From: Bacillus sp. JCM 19058
GTDB lineage: Bacteria; Bacillota; Bacilli; Bacillales_H; Bacillaceae_D
NCBI GenBank assembly: GCA_001310555.1
Contig: BAXO01000007.1
Coordinates: 25,530-89,529 of the forward strand
DNA: 64,000 bases
Reading direction: 5' to 3'
Every line of letters starts with the position of its first letter. The stretch's first letter is position 1. The notes beneath the pieces were generated by a model. It was not told the DNA's origin. It searched no databases and saw nothing but the letters and a program-made list of their open reading frames with translations. Below, piece by piece: positions 9,836 to 20,289 of this stretch. Both the position numbers and the translations under genes were made by a program.

Positions 9836-11933
9836 CTACTTTTGTTGCCAAGTAAGCTCGCATCCTGTTGTATTTTTTAGGATGTCGACCTTCAGTTTGC
9901 CTTTTTCTCTATAAACATGCACATCCAGAAGTCCAGAACCAATCGAAATGTGACGAAGGGTCATTTGATTAATCGATTCTGGTAGCACTGGATGAAGGGC
10001 AACCTTCTTGTTCAGACTGTCAGGATATAGTCCAAGCATTGTTTGTACAAATACTAAAGGTGTTCCTGCAGCCCAAGCTTGGGGTGAGCAAGCTACTGGA
10101 TATTTCACCAGCTCCTGCGTATCGGGATAACCACAGAACAATTCTGGCAACCGGTCGTATTCAAATGACTGGGCCGCCTTCATTAAACCATCGATGACGA
10201 TATTCGCCTGCTCATGATGACCCAGCTTCCCCATCCCTAGCAAAATCATGCTGTTATCATGCGGCCACACGCTGCCGTCGTGGTAGCTCATCGGGTTATA
10301 CCCCGCCTCTCCCTCTCCCATCGTACGAATGCCAAATCCAGAAAACATTCGCTCTGAAACTAGCATCCGGCTAACGGCTTCGGCACGATCCTCTGGCAGC
10401 ATTTCTGCAAATAACACATGGCCAGGATTCGTCGTCAGCGTTCCTACCGCTTGTTTGTCTTTGTCTAGGGCGATTGCATAAAATTGTTGCTCCTCCAGCC
10501 AAAAAGCCTCTTCAAACGCTGCCTTTAGCTTGCTAGCCTCATTTCGAAGCTGCTGCGCCCTTACCTCTTCTCCTATCGCTTCGAACAATTGGGCCATGCC
10601 GTTCTTAGCCTGATATACATAGCCTTGTACCTCGGCGAGCGCAATCGGTGTTTCGGCATACTCCCCATTACGATGAACAACTGAATCATCGGAGTCCTTC
10701 CATCCTTGATTCGCAATCCCTTTAGCCGATTCCTGATGGTATTCGACAAATAGATCTCCGTCTCGATCTCCGTACTCATCGATCCATGCTAACGCGGCAT
10801 CGACATTCGGCTTCAATTCCTTGAATAGTTTCAAATCGCCCGTCCATTTGATGTATTCGGATAACAGCATTAAAAACAACGGAGTCGCATCGATTGTGCC
10901 GTAGTAAGGAGTGAAAGGTACTTGATTCGTATTGGCGAGCTCGCCTTTTCTCAGTTCGTGCATGATTTTTCCAGGCTGTTCGTCTCGCCAAGAATCGACC
11001 TTTGTCCCCTGAAAAGCGGCCATCGTTCGAAGCGTTCCTTTTGCAATAGTTGGTTCAAACGGTAGAAGCTGCAAAGCAGCAATTAAGCTATCTCTCCCAA
11101 ACGGAACGGCGAACCAAGGCAAGCCTGCAACAGGAAATGCTCCGTATCCTAAGTCGGTAAGAAGTACGCGAAGATCGGATACTCCGCGGTCGACAAGCCG
11201 TTGCAATAAGACATTATCCGTTTGAAAGCGAGTCGTTTTGCTACGCCATTCTTTATGACTCTCCTCTAGTCCTTCCCTGGCATCTTCGACTGGAAGGACG
11301 ACTGGCTCCTCTTCATTTTCGATTGGAGCAATTGCCAGAACAATCGACTCTGTTTGTCCATGCTCAAGGGTTAAGGCAAATGTGAGCTCGCCTTGAGCGG
11401 TGACGTTCTTTGCTTCCTTATTCCAGCTAATGAACGTCTGCCTTGAAATATTGTCCGCTCCTTCATACGTGAAGCGTAGTTCACGACTTCCTTTTTTTCA
11501 CTTCCGTCCGCTTGCCGAGCTCGCCGTGCTGAAAGCCGCGAACGACAAACATATCCCGAAAATCTGCATCTAAATGAACGCTTAAGTCAAACGATATCGG
11601 CTTCGGGTAATAATTTGTTACGCTTAGCTCTTCATAGCAGACGCCGTCATAGATAAATCTTTTTCGTTCAATTTCGACTGACTCACGCCATAGAACCAGT
11701 TCCCCTTCCTTCTCCATGTGGGGATTCGTTAATAATATCGATGAGAGGTAAGCATTATTTGAACTGGATGAAAGTAAGACCGGCTCTAAACCATTAATCC
11801 GTACATCGAATTGGCTAATATAACGCGTATCTCTTGAATAAAGTCCTGCACCATATTCATGATTTTCTGGTATGTTTCCTTTTTCATCTGTAAGAAGAAA
11901 TAAATCATTCTCTTTAATCACGCGGTAATTCAT
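9836..11933 (-). CDS. Glycogen-debranching-type alpha-1,6-glucosidase, one frameshift
   Basis: The first about 150 residues form an N-terminal beta domain of the GDE_N type (DLFLLTDEKGNIPENHEYG, GLYSRDTRYIS). The rest is an (alpha/alpha)6 catalytic barrel with WFAVPFGRDSLIAALQ, GWKDSDDSVVHRNG, YNPMSYHDGSVWPHDN and SPQAWAAGTPL. This architecture belongs to the amylo-alpha-1,6-glucosidase/MGH1-like group (COG3408). One poly-T shift at about 11490 separates the two parts, and the intervening frame is coding (RELRFTYEGADNISRQTF). It has no signal peptide, so it should act in the cytoplasm on imported oligosaccharides. It lies in line with the LacI repressor and the ABC genes. The exact substrate is unknown. 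Confidence 0.85.
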
Positions 11934-11959
11934 GAATCTCTCTCCTTTAGTTATCCATC

Positions 11960-12007
11960 CCGAAACGTTTCGGAAACAAAGTTAAAAGGAAATCCAAAAC
12001 GTTTCGG
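11960..12007. promoter_or_regulatory. Two LacI-type operators before the debranching enzyme gene
   Basis: The site ccgaaacgtttcgg at 11960-11973 is a perfect 14-bp palindrome with the central CG of LacI/GalR sites. A second site, ccaaaacgtttcgg, lies at 11994-12007. They sit between the repressor gene and its downstream operon, about 30-75 bp before the hydrolase ATG, and would block that promoter. Confidence 0.8.
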
Positions 12008-12025
12008 TTTTTCAAAAAAGAAAGG

Positions 12026-13044
12026 TCAGCCTTTCTTTTTTGCTGTTGATTCGCGCAGCTTTAGTTCGCTTTCAAGGATGCGGCGTGCCTCAGTTTCCTT
12101 CTCGTCTAGCAAGGTCACTAATAGTTCAGCCGCTTCGTAGCCCATTTTGTATTTATCTTGAGCTACTGTTGTTAAGCTAGGTGTCGCATATTCAGCTAGA
12201 ATAATATCATCGTACCCTATGATCGACAAGTCTTCTGGAACTTTGATCCCAAGAGCTTTCGCCGCTTTCATTACACCGAGAGCCATTAAGTCACTGGCAC
12301 AAAACATAGCCGTTACATCCGGGTATTGAAGAAAAAAAGTCAAAAGCTACCCTTTCAGCATGCTCTTCCTGAAATTCACCATTTAGCACCCAGTCGCTCC
12401 GCAAGGGAATCATATTGTCTTCAAGAGCAGCCTCGTACCCTTCACGCCGCTTTTTACTAACATACGCTTTTTCGTGCCCATTTATCATCGCAATCTTTTC
12501 ATGTCCGAGAGCTATTAAGTATTGGACGGCTTTTCTTGCCCCTTCAACATTATCGGTCGTCACATACCCGACCCTATTCCCGGTTAGCGGCACATCAATC
12601 ATCACGCACGGAATATCACTTTCAACCACTTCTTCTAAGTAAGGGTCATCTGTTTTCAGCCCTTGCAGAATAGCACCTTCCACTTTTCGTTCACGGCATA
12701 GCTGTGTGTAGCTTTTTACTTTCTGTTGGGCCGAGTTCGTATTAAATAAAATTAAATCATAATCAAGCTCTGCGGCTCGATCGTTAATCCCACATAGCAC
12801 TTCAAAAGTAAAATTATCCTTTGCCCCTTCACGACTAATCTCCGAAACGAGGAGACCAATCGTTCTTGAACGCTTCATGACAAGGCTTCTTGCGACAGCA
12901 TTTGGACTGTAGTTTAACTCTGCGGCAATTTTTTTGAATCCGTTTGCGTGTCTTCTCATTAACATCGCTGTATCCATTTAACGCTCTGGATACTGTTGTA
13001 ATCGAAACGCCAGCCACTTTTGAAATATCTTTTATCGTTGTCAC
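12026..13044 (-). CDS. LacI family transcriptional repressor, two frameshifts
   Basis: The N-terminus is a LacI helix-turn-helix (TIKDISKVAGVSITTVSRALNG), followed by a hinge, NYSPNAVARSLVMKRSRTIGL. The periplasmic-binding-type sensor domain ends with PEDLSIIGYDDI, a strong family signature. Shifts at poly-T/A runs near 12930 and 12340 split it into three frames that join without loss to about 340 residues. The GTG at 13044 is preferred because GGAGG lies five bases before it. Operators with the same core lie upstream (13053) and downstream (11960, 11994), so it probably represses itself and the adjoining sugar operon, with an oligosaccharide as inducer. Confidence 0.88.
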
Positions 13045-13052
13045 TGTAACCT

Positions 13053-13113
13053 CCAAAACGTTTCGGAAAAATGATGAACGCTTTCTTAGTGATGAGTATA
13101 CTAGAACCGTTTC
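13053..13113. promoter_or_regulatory. Operator(s) overlapping the LacI gene's own start region
   Basis: The site ccaaaacgtttcgg at 13053-13066 is identical to the one at 11994 and touches the ribosome binding site of the repressor gene. A weaker related site, gaaccgtttc, lies at 13104-13113. This arrangement points to autoregulation. Confidence 0.7.
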
Positions 13114-13296
13114 AAAAAAAGAAAGAACTTTTTTTTGAATCGCTTGTGATGGAAAATTTTACATTCATTTCTTGGAGGTTCCTCTCCCCCAACTGATTAT
13201 TAGCTGAACTTCAGCGAGCCCACCTAGTTTTTGTAGCGGGAACTTTATGACTTGATCGAAGCTCTGTCTCGACTTGCTTGACACATTTTTTCAACT

Positions 13297-13330
13297 AAAA
13301 ACACACATGGACGAAAGCGACCATGTGTGT
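13297..13330 (-). terminator. Intrinsic terminator after the second permease pair
   Basis: The arms acacacatgg (13301-13310) and ccatgtgtgt (13321-13330) form a 10-bp stem. Read on the minus strand it ends in a T tract. It separates the second sugar module from the LacI module. Confidence 0.85.
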
Positions 13331-13351
13331 AAATGGTAAGGAATTGATGTC

Positions 13352-14180
13352 TTAACTTTTTACAGCACCTTTGACAATACTGTCAATAAATAACTTATTG
13401 AAAATCAAGAAGATCGCAACTAGAGGAATCGTTGCCCAGAAGGTTCCTGACATAATCATTCCATAATCCCTAACATAGGCATCATTTAATGAGCGAATCG
13501 CAATTTGAATCGTGTGCACCGCCTCATCCTTCAATACGACAAGCGGCCATAAAAAGTCATTCCAAATCCCCATATAAGTAATAATACCGAGCGTCGCAAA
13601 GGCAGGTAGAATTAACGGAACAACGATTTGAAAATAGATTCTGAAATGAGAGCATCCGTCAATTTTGGCGGCTTCAATTAACTCATCTGGAAGCGCCTCT
13701 TTAATATACTGTCTCATCCAGAAAATCCCAAATGCACTTACCATACCTGGGACGATGACCGCCTTCAGCTCATTTAACCACCCTAATTGTGTAATGATCC
13801 AATAGGACGGAATAAGACCGAGCTGAGGCGGAATCATCATCGTTATTAAAATAAAGACGAACAACAAATTTTTACCTTTGAATGCCAGTTTTGCGAAAGC
13901 ATAGCCCGCTAATGAGCATAGTAATAACACCGATAAGGTTATCGTTGTCGAGACGATAAATGAGTTAAGCAGCGCTCCAAAAAAAGTCGATATTGGCCAA
14001 GACGTTTTTAAAGTTTTCTACAAGCTGATTTCCTGGCAAAAGCGCTGGTGGAACGGAATTAACCACATGATTGGGATTTGTAGCTATAATAAACATCCAG
14101 TAGAATGGAAACAACGCCAATATAGCACCTAAACCTAAAAGTCCATACAGTATAATTTTATTCATTGCCGTTTTAACCAA
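13352..14180 (-). CDS. Carbohydrate ABC transporter permease (MalG type), frameshifted
   Basis: The N-terminal segment has one membrane helix and the periplasmic region typical of MalG (FPFYWMFIIATNPNHV). The rest carries the EAA motif IEAAKIDGCSHFRIYFQIVVP and ends with IDSIVKGAVKS. An A7 run at about 13980 shifts the frame; the join reads DIDFFWSAA to LLNSFIVSTT. The TTG at 14180 directly follows the stop of the upstream permease gene and has GGTGA five bases before it, so translation is probably coupled. It is the second permease of the GH4/kinase module. Confidence 0.83.
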
Positions 14181-15098
14181 CTATTTCACCTGCTTCCCAG
14201 AGCTGCCAAGCCGATTCGTTATGAGTAGATTAATGGCTGACATAACAATAATAATGAAAAATAACACAACAGCTGTTGCTGAGGCCGTACCAAACGCGTT
14301 GTTCGAGAAGGCTTCTCGATATAAATACAAGACAACCGTTACCCCTTCTTCTCTCAAAGTAGACCCTAAAAAGACGAGAGGCTCAGTAAAGAGCTGCAAG
14401 GCTCCGATCGTAGAAATAAATACTGTAAAAATGAGAACTGGCCTCATCATCGGGACGGTTATATACCAGATTTGCTGACGAACCGATGCTCCGTCAATTT
14501 TGGCGGCCTCATACAAATCATGAGGAATACTTTGTAAACCAGCAAGGTAGATAATCGTGTTATACCCAATCCACCGCCAGAAAACCATCGCAGAAATCGC
14601 CAATTTAACGCCCCATTCTGAAGTTCCCCAGTTGACTGGCTCAAAGCCAAATAAACCGATAAACGCATTTACTAAGCCGTTTTCCGAATTCGTAAACAAT
14701 GTTCCGAATACAACCGCCACAGCAACTATAGATGTCACATAGGGCAGGAAGAAAGATATCCGAAAAAAAACTTTTCATTTTGACGAAAGCCGAATTTAAA
14801 GCAAAGGCTAACAAAAACGCAATAATTAACTGAGGGAGGGTGCTTATTATAGCCATCACAAATGTGTTGTAGACCGATTTCCAAAAGAATGGGTCTGTAA
14901 GAACTAATTCAAAGTTTCTCGTACCGACAAATTCCATCTCACCTAACCCATTCCACCTTTGAAGCGACAAATAAAAGCTAAATAATATCGGGAATAGGCC
15001 AAAAATAGCAAAAAGAAAAAAAAGAATGGTGAAATAAACAAATAGCCAAACAATGAATCCTTTTGCTTTTCTTTGAGGTTAATAGCTCCGAATTTCAT
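14181..15098 (-). CDS. Carbohydrate ABC transporter permease (MalF type), two frameshifts
   Basis: The protein begins MKFGAINLKEKQKDSLFGYL, has membrane segments around SPFFLFF and FGLFPILFSFYLSLQRW, and carries the EAA loop YEAAKIDGASVRQQIWYIT. Shifts occur at poly-A runs near 15015 and 14762. Joined, it gives about 305 residues, normal for MalF-type subunits. It lies between the binding protein gene and the MalG-type gene, with an intrinsic terminator-like hairpin at 15274 separating it from the binding protein gene. That hairpin may keep permease expression below that of the binding protein. Confidence 0.83.
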
Positions 15099-15273
15099 GT
15101 ATTTACGGTCACCGCCTTTTTAAAAACATGTTTTGACGATAGATAGGAAAGAAGTTGAAAGCTTCCATCCTCTTCTTTATTTAGGTGTCACCTGCGATAA
15201 AAGGTGAGCATTTCCTGGTTTTGTCACGCTTAGCAGCTTGAAGGCGCTAAAAGCCAGCTCCAAACCCTTGAGA

Positions 15274-15298
15274 AAAGCCGGCATTTATTACCGGCTTT
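15274..15298 (-). terminator. Hairpin between binding protein and permease genes
   Basis: The arms aaagccgg (15274-15281) and ccggcttt (15291-15298) pair perfectly. On the minus strand the stem is followed by TTTTC. In a binding protein-permease operon such a hairpin often acts as a partial terminator or 3' stabiliser. Confidence 0.65.
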
Positions 15299-15305
15299 AG
15301 TACAG

Positions 15306-16568
15306 CTATTGTCGCTCCAACTGACTCTTCATTCGTTCAAGAGCAGCCTCCCATTCCTTCTCTGGGTCAGCACCTTCCATGAGGACATTTTCTAAAGCTA
15401 CATTAATCTCATTATTTGCAATCGCATGATTTCGTCCTAAATAAACACTTTTTACTTGTTCAGCGGCTTCCGCATAGACTTCAGCAGTATTCAATCCACC
15501 AAAATATTCGTCACTATAATCCTTAAAGGCCGGCTCTTCGTAAACAGCGGGCGCTGAAGGGAAAAGCCCCATTTCAAACGATTTCAATTGGTTTTCTGGT
15601 GATACTAACCATTCAATAAATTTATACGCTTCCTCTGGATGATCGCTCTGCTTTGGAACCGTTAAGTATGAGCCACCCCAGTTACCGGCACCTTCTGGCA
15701 ACGTCACAATTGACCATTTTCCCGCAGCATCTGGTGCATTACCTTTAACGACACCGATCATCCAGGATGGCGCCAGTAAAGTCGCAAAGCTTCCATCATT
15801 CATCGCAGTTCCCCACTCAGGCGTCCATGCCGCAAATTTTCCGACAACGTCATCGTCAATTAACGAAACTGTATAGTCGTAGGCTTCCTTAATATAAGGC
15901 GACTCCTCGATAATTAATTCGTCATCTTCATTGAAATACTGTTCTGGCGCTTGATCTCTCAAGGCATTAAACAGTTGGGAAAAGTCATCAGTCATCGGTA
16001 ATCCCGTAGCTTCTTTTATAATATTTGCTTGCTCGTGAAAGTCATCCCATGTCTGGAATAATGCTTGTACTTCCTCAGGTTCAGTAGGTAAACCAGCTTC
16101 TTCAAATACATCGACTCGATACATCATTGCCGAAGGTCCGATATCAGTAGGAAGCCCGATAACAAAGTCTTGATCAGCCATCTCAGCGACCTCCCATTTC
16201 CAGTCGAGATAGTCATCTTTAATTTCCTGAGCACCGTAATCATTTAAATTATAAAATTGATCAGATGCCGCCTTATATTCTTCAATAAATCCTAACTCGA
16301 TTAATGCAATATCTGGAGCACCACTTCCTGCAGAAATGGTTGTGAATAAGTTATTATGGTGATCGGCAAGCTCAGCATTTTGTACTTTGATCGTGACGTT
16401 TTCATTTAAAGTCTCATATTCCTCAATTAACTCTTCATAGCCTGTACTACCAAAGTCCCAAAGCGTTAATTCAACTTTTTCTCCTGATGAACCACCTTCG
16501 TCTGTATTGTCATTACAGGCAGCCAACACGAGTAAAGACGTAAGTAATAGATATAACCCCTTTTTCAT
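15306..16568 (-). CDS. Sugar-binding lipoprotein of ABC importer
   Basis: This is an intact 420-residue family 1 solute-binding protein. The signal peptide MKKGLYLLLTSLLVLAAC has lipobox LAAC with Cys18, followed by an acidic linker. Binding-fold signatures include TLWDFGSTGYEELIEEYE, GAPDIALIELGF and APSWMIGVVKG. It delivers sugar to the two permeases downstream. Because it is encoded with a GH4 glycosidase and a BadF-type kinase, the ligand may be a beta-glucoside or an amino-sugar disaccharide. That is inference. A catabolite-control-like site lies 27 bp before its start. Confidence 0.9.
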   Translation of the reverse strand: MKKGLYLLLTSLLVLAACNDNTDEGGSSGEKVELTLWDFGSTGYEELIEEYETLNENVTIKVQNAELADHHNNLFTTISAGSGAPDIALIELGFIEEYKAASDQFYNLNDYGAQEIKDDYLDWKWEVAEMADQDFVIGLPTDIGPSAMMYRVDVFEEAGLPTEPEEVQALFQTWDDFHEQANIIKEATGLPMTDDFSQLFNALRDQAPEQYFNEDDELIIEESPYIKEAYDYTVSLIDDDVVGKFAAWTPEWGTAMNDGSFATLLAPSWMIGVVKGNAPDAAGKWSIVTLPEGAGNWGGSYLTVPKQSDHPEEAYKFIEWLVSPENQLKSFEMGLFPSAPAVYEEPAFKDYSDEYFGGLNTAEVYAEAAEQVKSVYLGRNHAIANNEINVALENVLMEGADPEKEWEAALERMKSQLERQ

Positions 16569-16594
16569 TGTTTCACCTCATTAATAGATTTACT

Positions 16595-16610
16595 ATGGTT
16601 ACGTTTTCAT
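16595..16610. promoter_or_regulatory. cre-like site (CcpA)
   Basis: The sequence atggttacgttttcat matches the cre consensus WTGNAANCGNWWWCAW at all but one of its fixed positions. It lies upstream of the binding protein gene, where carbon catabolite repression would be expected. Confidence 0.5.
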
Positions 16611-16699
16611 ATCTAACTAGCTTCCTCTCATGATCGGAAGCCTTACTTATACAGCATCATCAATGAAACGCTGCGTTTTTTTATCCGTCAGCTAAACGC

Positions 16700-18017
16700 T
16701 CACCCCCTTTTCCGCCTAAATTGCGGCAGATACTCTTCATTCTGTACTAAAATATCGTCTACGATTTTTTTGGCTGCCTCTATATCGCCTACGAGCGGAT
16801 GAATAGTTAATGCTTGGATCGCAAGCTCGTAATCTCCATTTATTGCCGTCTCTACTGTTATCTCTTCAAAGGCTTTAACGACTTGGAGCAGACCTTTCAT
16901 TTGCGGAGACAATTCGGATTGAATTTGAATCGGATGTGCCCCTTCGGAATCAACTAAGCAATTCACCTCAACAGAGACGTCATCCGGAAGCTCCTTAATG
17001 ATGCCATTATTTCGGACGTTAACGATGTGCGTATCCTTCTTGTTGTTATAAATAGAACAAATGAGCTGAATCGCAGCTTCCGAGTAATATGCCCCGCCGC
17101 GCTTTTCTAATTCCTTCGGCTTTTCTTTCAGGTTAAGATCCTTGTATTTCTCAAATAATAGCGCTTCGACCCCTTTAACTTGGTCAGCTCGTGTCCCTTC
17201 CGTATCAAGCTTATCCAGCTGATCGCGGAGCATCTCATCCTGCATATAGTAGTAACGATGGTAAGCACAAGGCAAGGCGCCTAAGGCTTCTAGAAATGAT
17301 GCGTCCCAGCCAAAGTCAGGGATATTATTCACTTGAAGACCGCTGTTATTAACTTGAGACAACACATCCTTTGTCACATCTACTTCGTTCACAACGATTT
17401 TTGTCGTCCAGTTAAGATGGTTAATACCGACCATTTCAATATCGACACGGTCAACACTGACATCGTACCAGTCAGCTATTTGCATTTTTGTTCCGATCGG
17501 GAGGTTACATAAACCGATCGTTTTTACGTTCGTATGCTTTAAAACCGCTTCGGTAATGACACCTGCTGGATTGGTGAAATTTAATAGGAACGCATCTGGT
17601 GCCAATTCTTCGATATCCTTACAAATGTCCAAAATGACCGGTACAGTTCTTAATGCCTTGGCGAATCCTCCGGCGCAGTCGTTTCCTGGCCAATCCGCTG
17701 GTATTTTAACGGAATTCTTTCATCTCTTCCCCTCGCCTCAAGCATTCCAACTCGTATTTGGGTTGTAACAAAGTCGGCATCCTTGATCGCTTCTCTCCTA
17801 TTGGTCGTTAACCGAAGCTTGATAGGTACCTTAGCTTCACCTATCATTCGTTGCGCTAACCCACCAACGATGTTTAATTTCTCCTCCCTTCAGGGATATC
17901 GACTAAATATAATTCATTCACAGGCAGTTCTTGATAGTTTTTAATAATGCCTTCGATCAACTCCGGTGTATAGGAAGACCCACCGCCAATGACTGCTAGC
18001 TTCAAACCATTTTTCAT
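16700..18017 (-). CDS. GH4 family 6-phospho-beta-glucosidase-like hydrolase, two frameshifts
   Basis: The N-terminus LAVIGGGSSYTPELIEGI is the NAD-binding motif of GH4. NFTNPAGVITEA, GLCNLPIG (metal-binding Cys) and MVGINHLNW (metal-binding His) are the other family signatures. GH4 enzymes use NAD+ and Mn2+ and act on sugar phosphates. Missing G bases near 17883 and 17675 shift the frame; the joins read PEGREKLNIVGG and QETTxxGGFAKALRTVPV. Full length is about 440 residues, as usual. Its ATG overlaps the stop of the kinase gene (ATGA), so the two are translationally coupled. The GH4 specificity (6-phospho-beta-glucosidase versus other) cannot be fixed by reading. Confidence 0.85.
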
Positions 18018-19000
18018 TTTGTCACGCCTCCGTACTTACTGAATTTCGTATAGATGTCATCGGTTACGGTTAGCTTCAAGCGATCCATACCTAATAGGAG
18101 CGCACCATAAACTGGCTCAAGCACCGGGATAATAAATTCAAACGTCATATTCTCACTCATGAGTTCATCTCGGAGAGCTTGGAGTAGATGTTCATTTCTC
18201 CCTTTTTGCAGCACACTTCCCGTTAATACGATCGGAACCGTTTCTCCAAAACCTCCTAATCTCCTTATGACTGATAGCGCTGCTTTCCCTAGCTCCCGCC
18301 CTGTCTTTTCCATTATGGAGATGGACAATTGGTCCCCTGAATCCGCAGCTTCATGCAATAAAAGGGTTAGGTCAAACGGAACCGTCGAGCGCTCATGATC
18401 TAAGAAGTCGTTAATTAACGCTTCCATTCCTTCATATTGGAAAAACTCTGGAACTCGTTCTGTTAAAATCGACGGGATTTCGCGACGCTCCCACGATCGG
18501 ACGGCTGCTCGAAACGTTTCCGTTGCCATTTGCTCGCCTCCCGCCCAATCTCCATATAAGTAACCGAATCCACCGGTTTGCACAACGTCGCCGCCTTTAT
18601 TTCTGCCAGCAGCATTTGTACCCGCCCCACAAATAAGGACAACACCTGTATTGTCTTTTGCTCCAATCCTCAAACCTTCCATCGTGTCGCAAACAACATC
18701 CCAGCTTTGAAAAGGAAGCACCTGCAAGCCCTTTCGAATAATAGAAAAGTCTTTAGGACGGTCGGCGCCCGCCAAGCCGTATTGGACAAAATCGATATCG
18801 CTATACGTTAAGCTCGCATCTGATAAAGCCTTTTCAATTGACTCTTTAATGTTAGCAACAGCGTTATCAATTCCAATCGTCTGGTAGTTACCGCAACCAC
18901 TAAGTCCCGTTGAAAGCCGATTTCCCTTCTCATCACAAATAACGGTATAAGTCTTACTCCCACCACCATCAACACCCAATATTTTAGGCAAACCGCTCAC
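18014..19000 (-). CDS. BadF/BadG/BcrA/BcrD ATPase family sugar kinase (GlcNAc-kinase-like)
   Basis: This is an intact 328-residue ASKHA-fold protein. LGVDGGGSKTYTVICDE is the phosphate-1 motif, TGVVLICGAGTNAAGRN the phosphate-2 motif, and GGFGYLYGDWAGG and VLTGSVLQKG complete the ATP site. The family includes eukaryotic N-acetylglucosamine kinase and bacterial glucosamine/GlcNAc kinases. It is the first gene of the minus-strand operon kinase-GH4-binding protein-MalF-MalG. Since ABC import leaves sugars unphosphorylated and GH4 needs a phosphorylated substrate, it may phosphorylate the imported disaccharide or its product. The GntR gene is divergent. Confidence 0.85.
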   Translation of the reverse strand: MSGLPKILGVDGGGSKTYTVICDEKGNRLSTGLSGCGNYQTIGIDNAVANIKESIEKALSDASLTYSDIDFVQYGLAGADRPKDFSIIRKGLQVLPFQSWDVVCDTMEGLRIGAKDNTGVVLICGAGTNAAGRNKGGDVVQTGGFGYLYGDWAGGEQMATETFRAAVRSWERREIPSILTERVPEFFQYEGMEALINDFLDHERSTVPFDLTLLLHEAADSGDQLSISIMEKTGRELGKAALSVIRRLGGFGETVPIVLTGSVLQKGRNEHLLQALRDELMSENMTFEFIIPVLEPVYGALLLGMDRLKLTVTDDIYTKFSKYGGVTK

Positions 19001-19036
19001 CCCTCATTCAAATACAAATTGCTGAATTTGTACTTG

Positions 19037-19081
19037 ATAATAAATATTTGTTATTATGATTTTATATTTGATATAACAAAT
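19037..19081. promoter_or_regulatory. Inverted repeats in the kinase/gntR divergent promoter region
   Basis: The sequence ataataaatatttgttattat (19037-19057) has perfect 7-bp arms. A second site, atttgatataacaaat (19066-19081), has 5-bp arms. They lie 37-81 bp before the kinase start and are candidates for binding by the adjacent GntR regulator. Confidence 0.5.
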
Positions 19082-19274
19082 TGTCAACGATTTTATTACT
19101 CTCTTAAATACGACTGTTCAAAGCTTTTCTCATCGACTATTTCCGGACTGCTATTGTTCCTCAACTGCCTACTTGCTCATACTAATAGAATATTATAAAA
19201 AATTGTGCTATTGTTAAGGACAAAGAGGAATATGGCGTTGTTACAACAAATTTTTGTAAAAGGGGAACATACCA

Positions 19275-20008
19275 TTGAAAGAATCAAGTACAGAAGCATC
19301 CTTATATAACGTAGTTAAAAATAAAATCATCGAAAAAATACAATCAAATGAATATAAGGTAGGCGACAAGCTCCCGACAGAGATGGAGCTTTGTAACAAA
19401 TACGAAGTAAGTAGAACAACGGTGCGAATTGCCTTACAACAGCTAGTCATGGAAGGGAAAATTTACAAAGTACAAGGAAAAGGGACATTTGTTTCGAGAC
19501 CGAAAATCCTACAATCTTTAACGACGACAGAAAAAGGGTTTACGAATCAAATGCTTGAACAAGGCTATCAACCAACTACAGAAGTCGTTCATTTGCAAGT
19601 AGTACCTGCAGACGAAAGGCTGTCAAAGAAGCTGAACATTTCAGTTAACGATCCGTCAATCAATTAACAAGAATTCGATATGCCAATGAAGAACCATTAC
19701 AATATGAAACATCTCATATTCCTTGGCAGTTTGCTCCAGGCTTAATTAATGACAAAGAGGATTGTCAAGGCTCCTTATTTCAGTTGCTTCAAAAAAAATA
19801 TCACGTGAAAATTCTTCGAACAATTGAAGAGATTGAGCCTGTTTTGGCCAATGAAGAAGTAAGTAAAAATTTAAATATCCCGGAAGGCGCACCTGTATTT
19901 GCTTTAGAAACAGTTACTTACAATATCGATCAAGAACCGATCGAATATTCAAAAGGGTACTTTCGAGGAGATCGTTCAAAGTTTACGATTGAAAGAAATT
20001 ATAAATAG
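19275..20008 (+). CDS. GntR family (HutC/UTRA) transcriptional regulator, frameshifted
   Basis: The N-terminal winged helix-turn-helix reads NEYKVGDKLPTEMELCNKYE and VSRTTVRIALQQLVMEGKIY, then GKGTFVSRP. The C-terminal part is a UTRA effector domain with NIPEGAPVFALETVTYNIDQ and EYSKGYFRGDRSKFTIE, as in NagR-type regulators. One shift at about 19660 joins KLNISVNDPSI to TRIRYANEEPLQYETSH. The TTG start has GGGGAAC nine bases upstream. Divergent placement from the kinase-GH4-ABC operon implies local control by a sugar phosphate. Confidence 0.85.
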
Positions 20009-20060
20009 TTGCGAGAACTGCATCATTCTAGAGGTAGGACTGTTAGGTTTCTCTACAAGA

Positions 20061-20109
20061 AGCTAGCGAGTAAATCGGGAGTCATAACAGCTCGATTCAC
20101 TCGCTAGCT
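20061..20109. terminator. Long hairpin after the gntR gene
   Basis: The arms agctagcgagt...aaatcg and cgattc-actcgctagct pair over about 17 bp with one bulge. There is no T tract, so it may be a 3' stabiliser or a Rho-type boundary rather than a classical terminator. Confidence 0.45.
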
Positions 20110-20289
20110 CTCTCCCGGATTTCTAGACACTTACAGAGCTCCGGAGACTTTTAGGATAATGTTAAGTTTATGGCTTCTGAATGCGCGCTATACCCTCATT
20201 CCTTAAAGCAATGAGGGAGCGATGGGTGAAATAGGCTTTTGCTTACTTAATGCACGAGGTAATCTTCCCAATCAATAGGAGGACAATTT

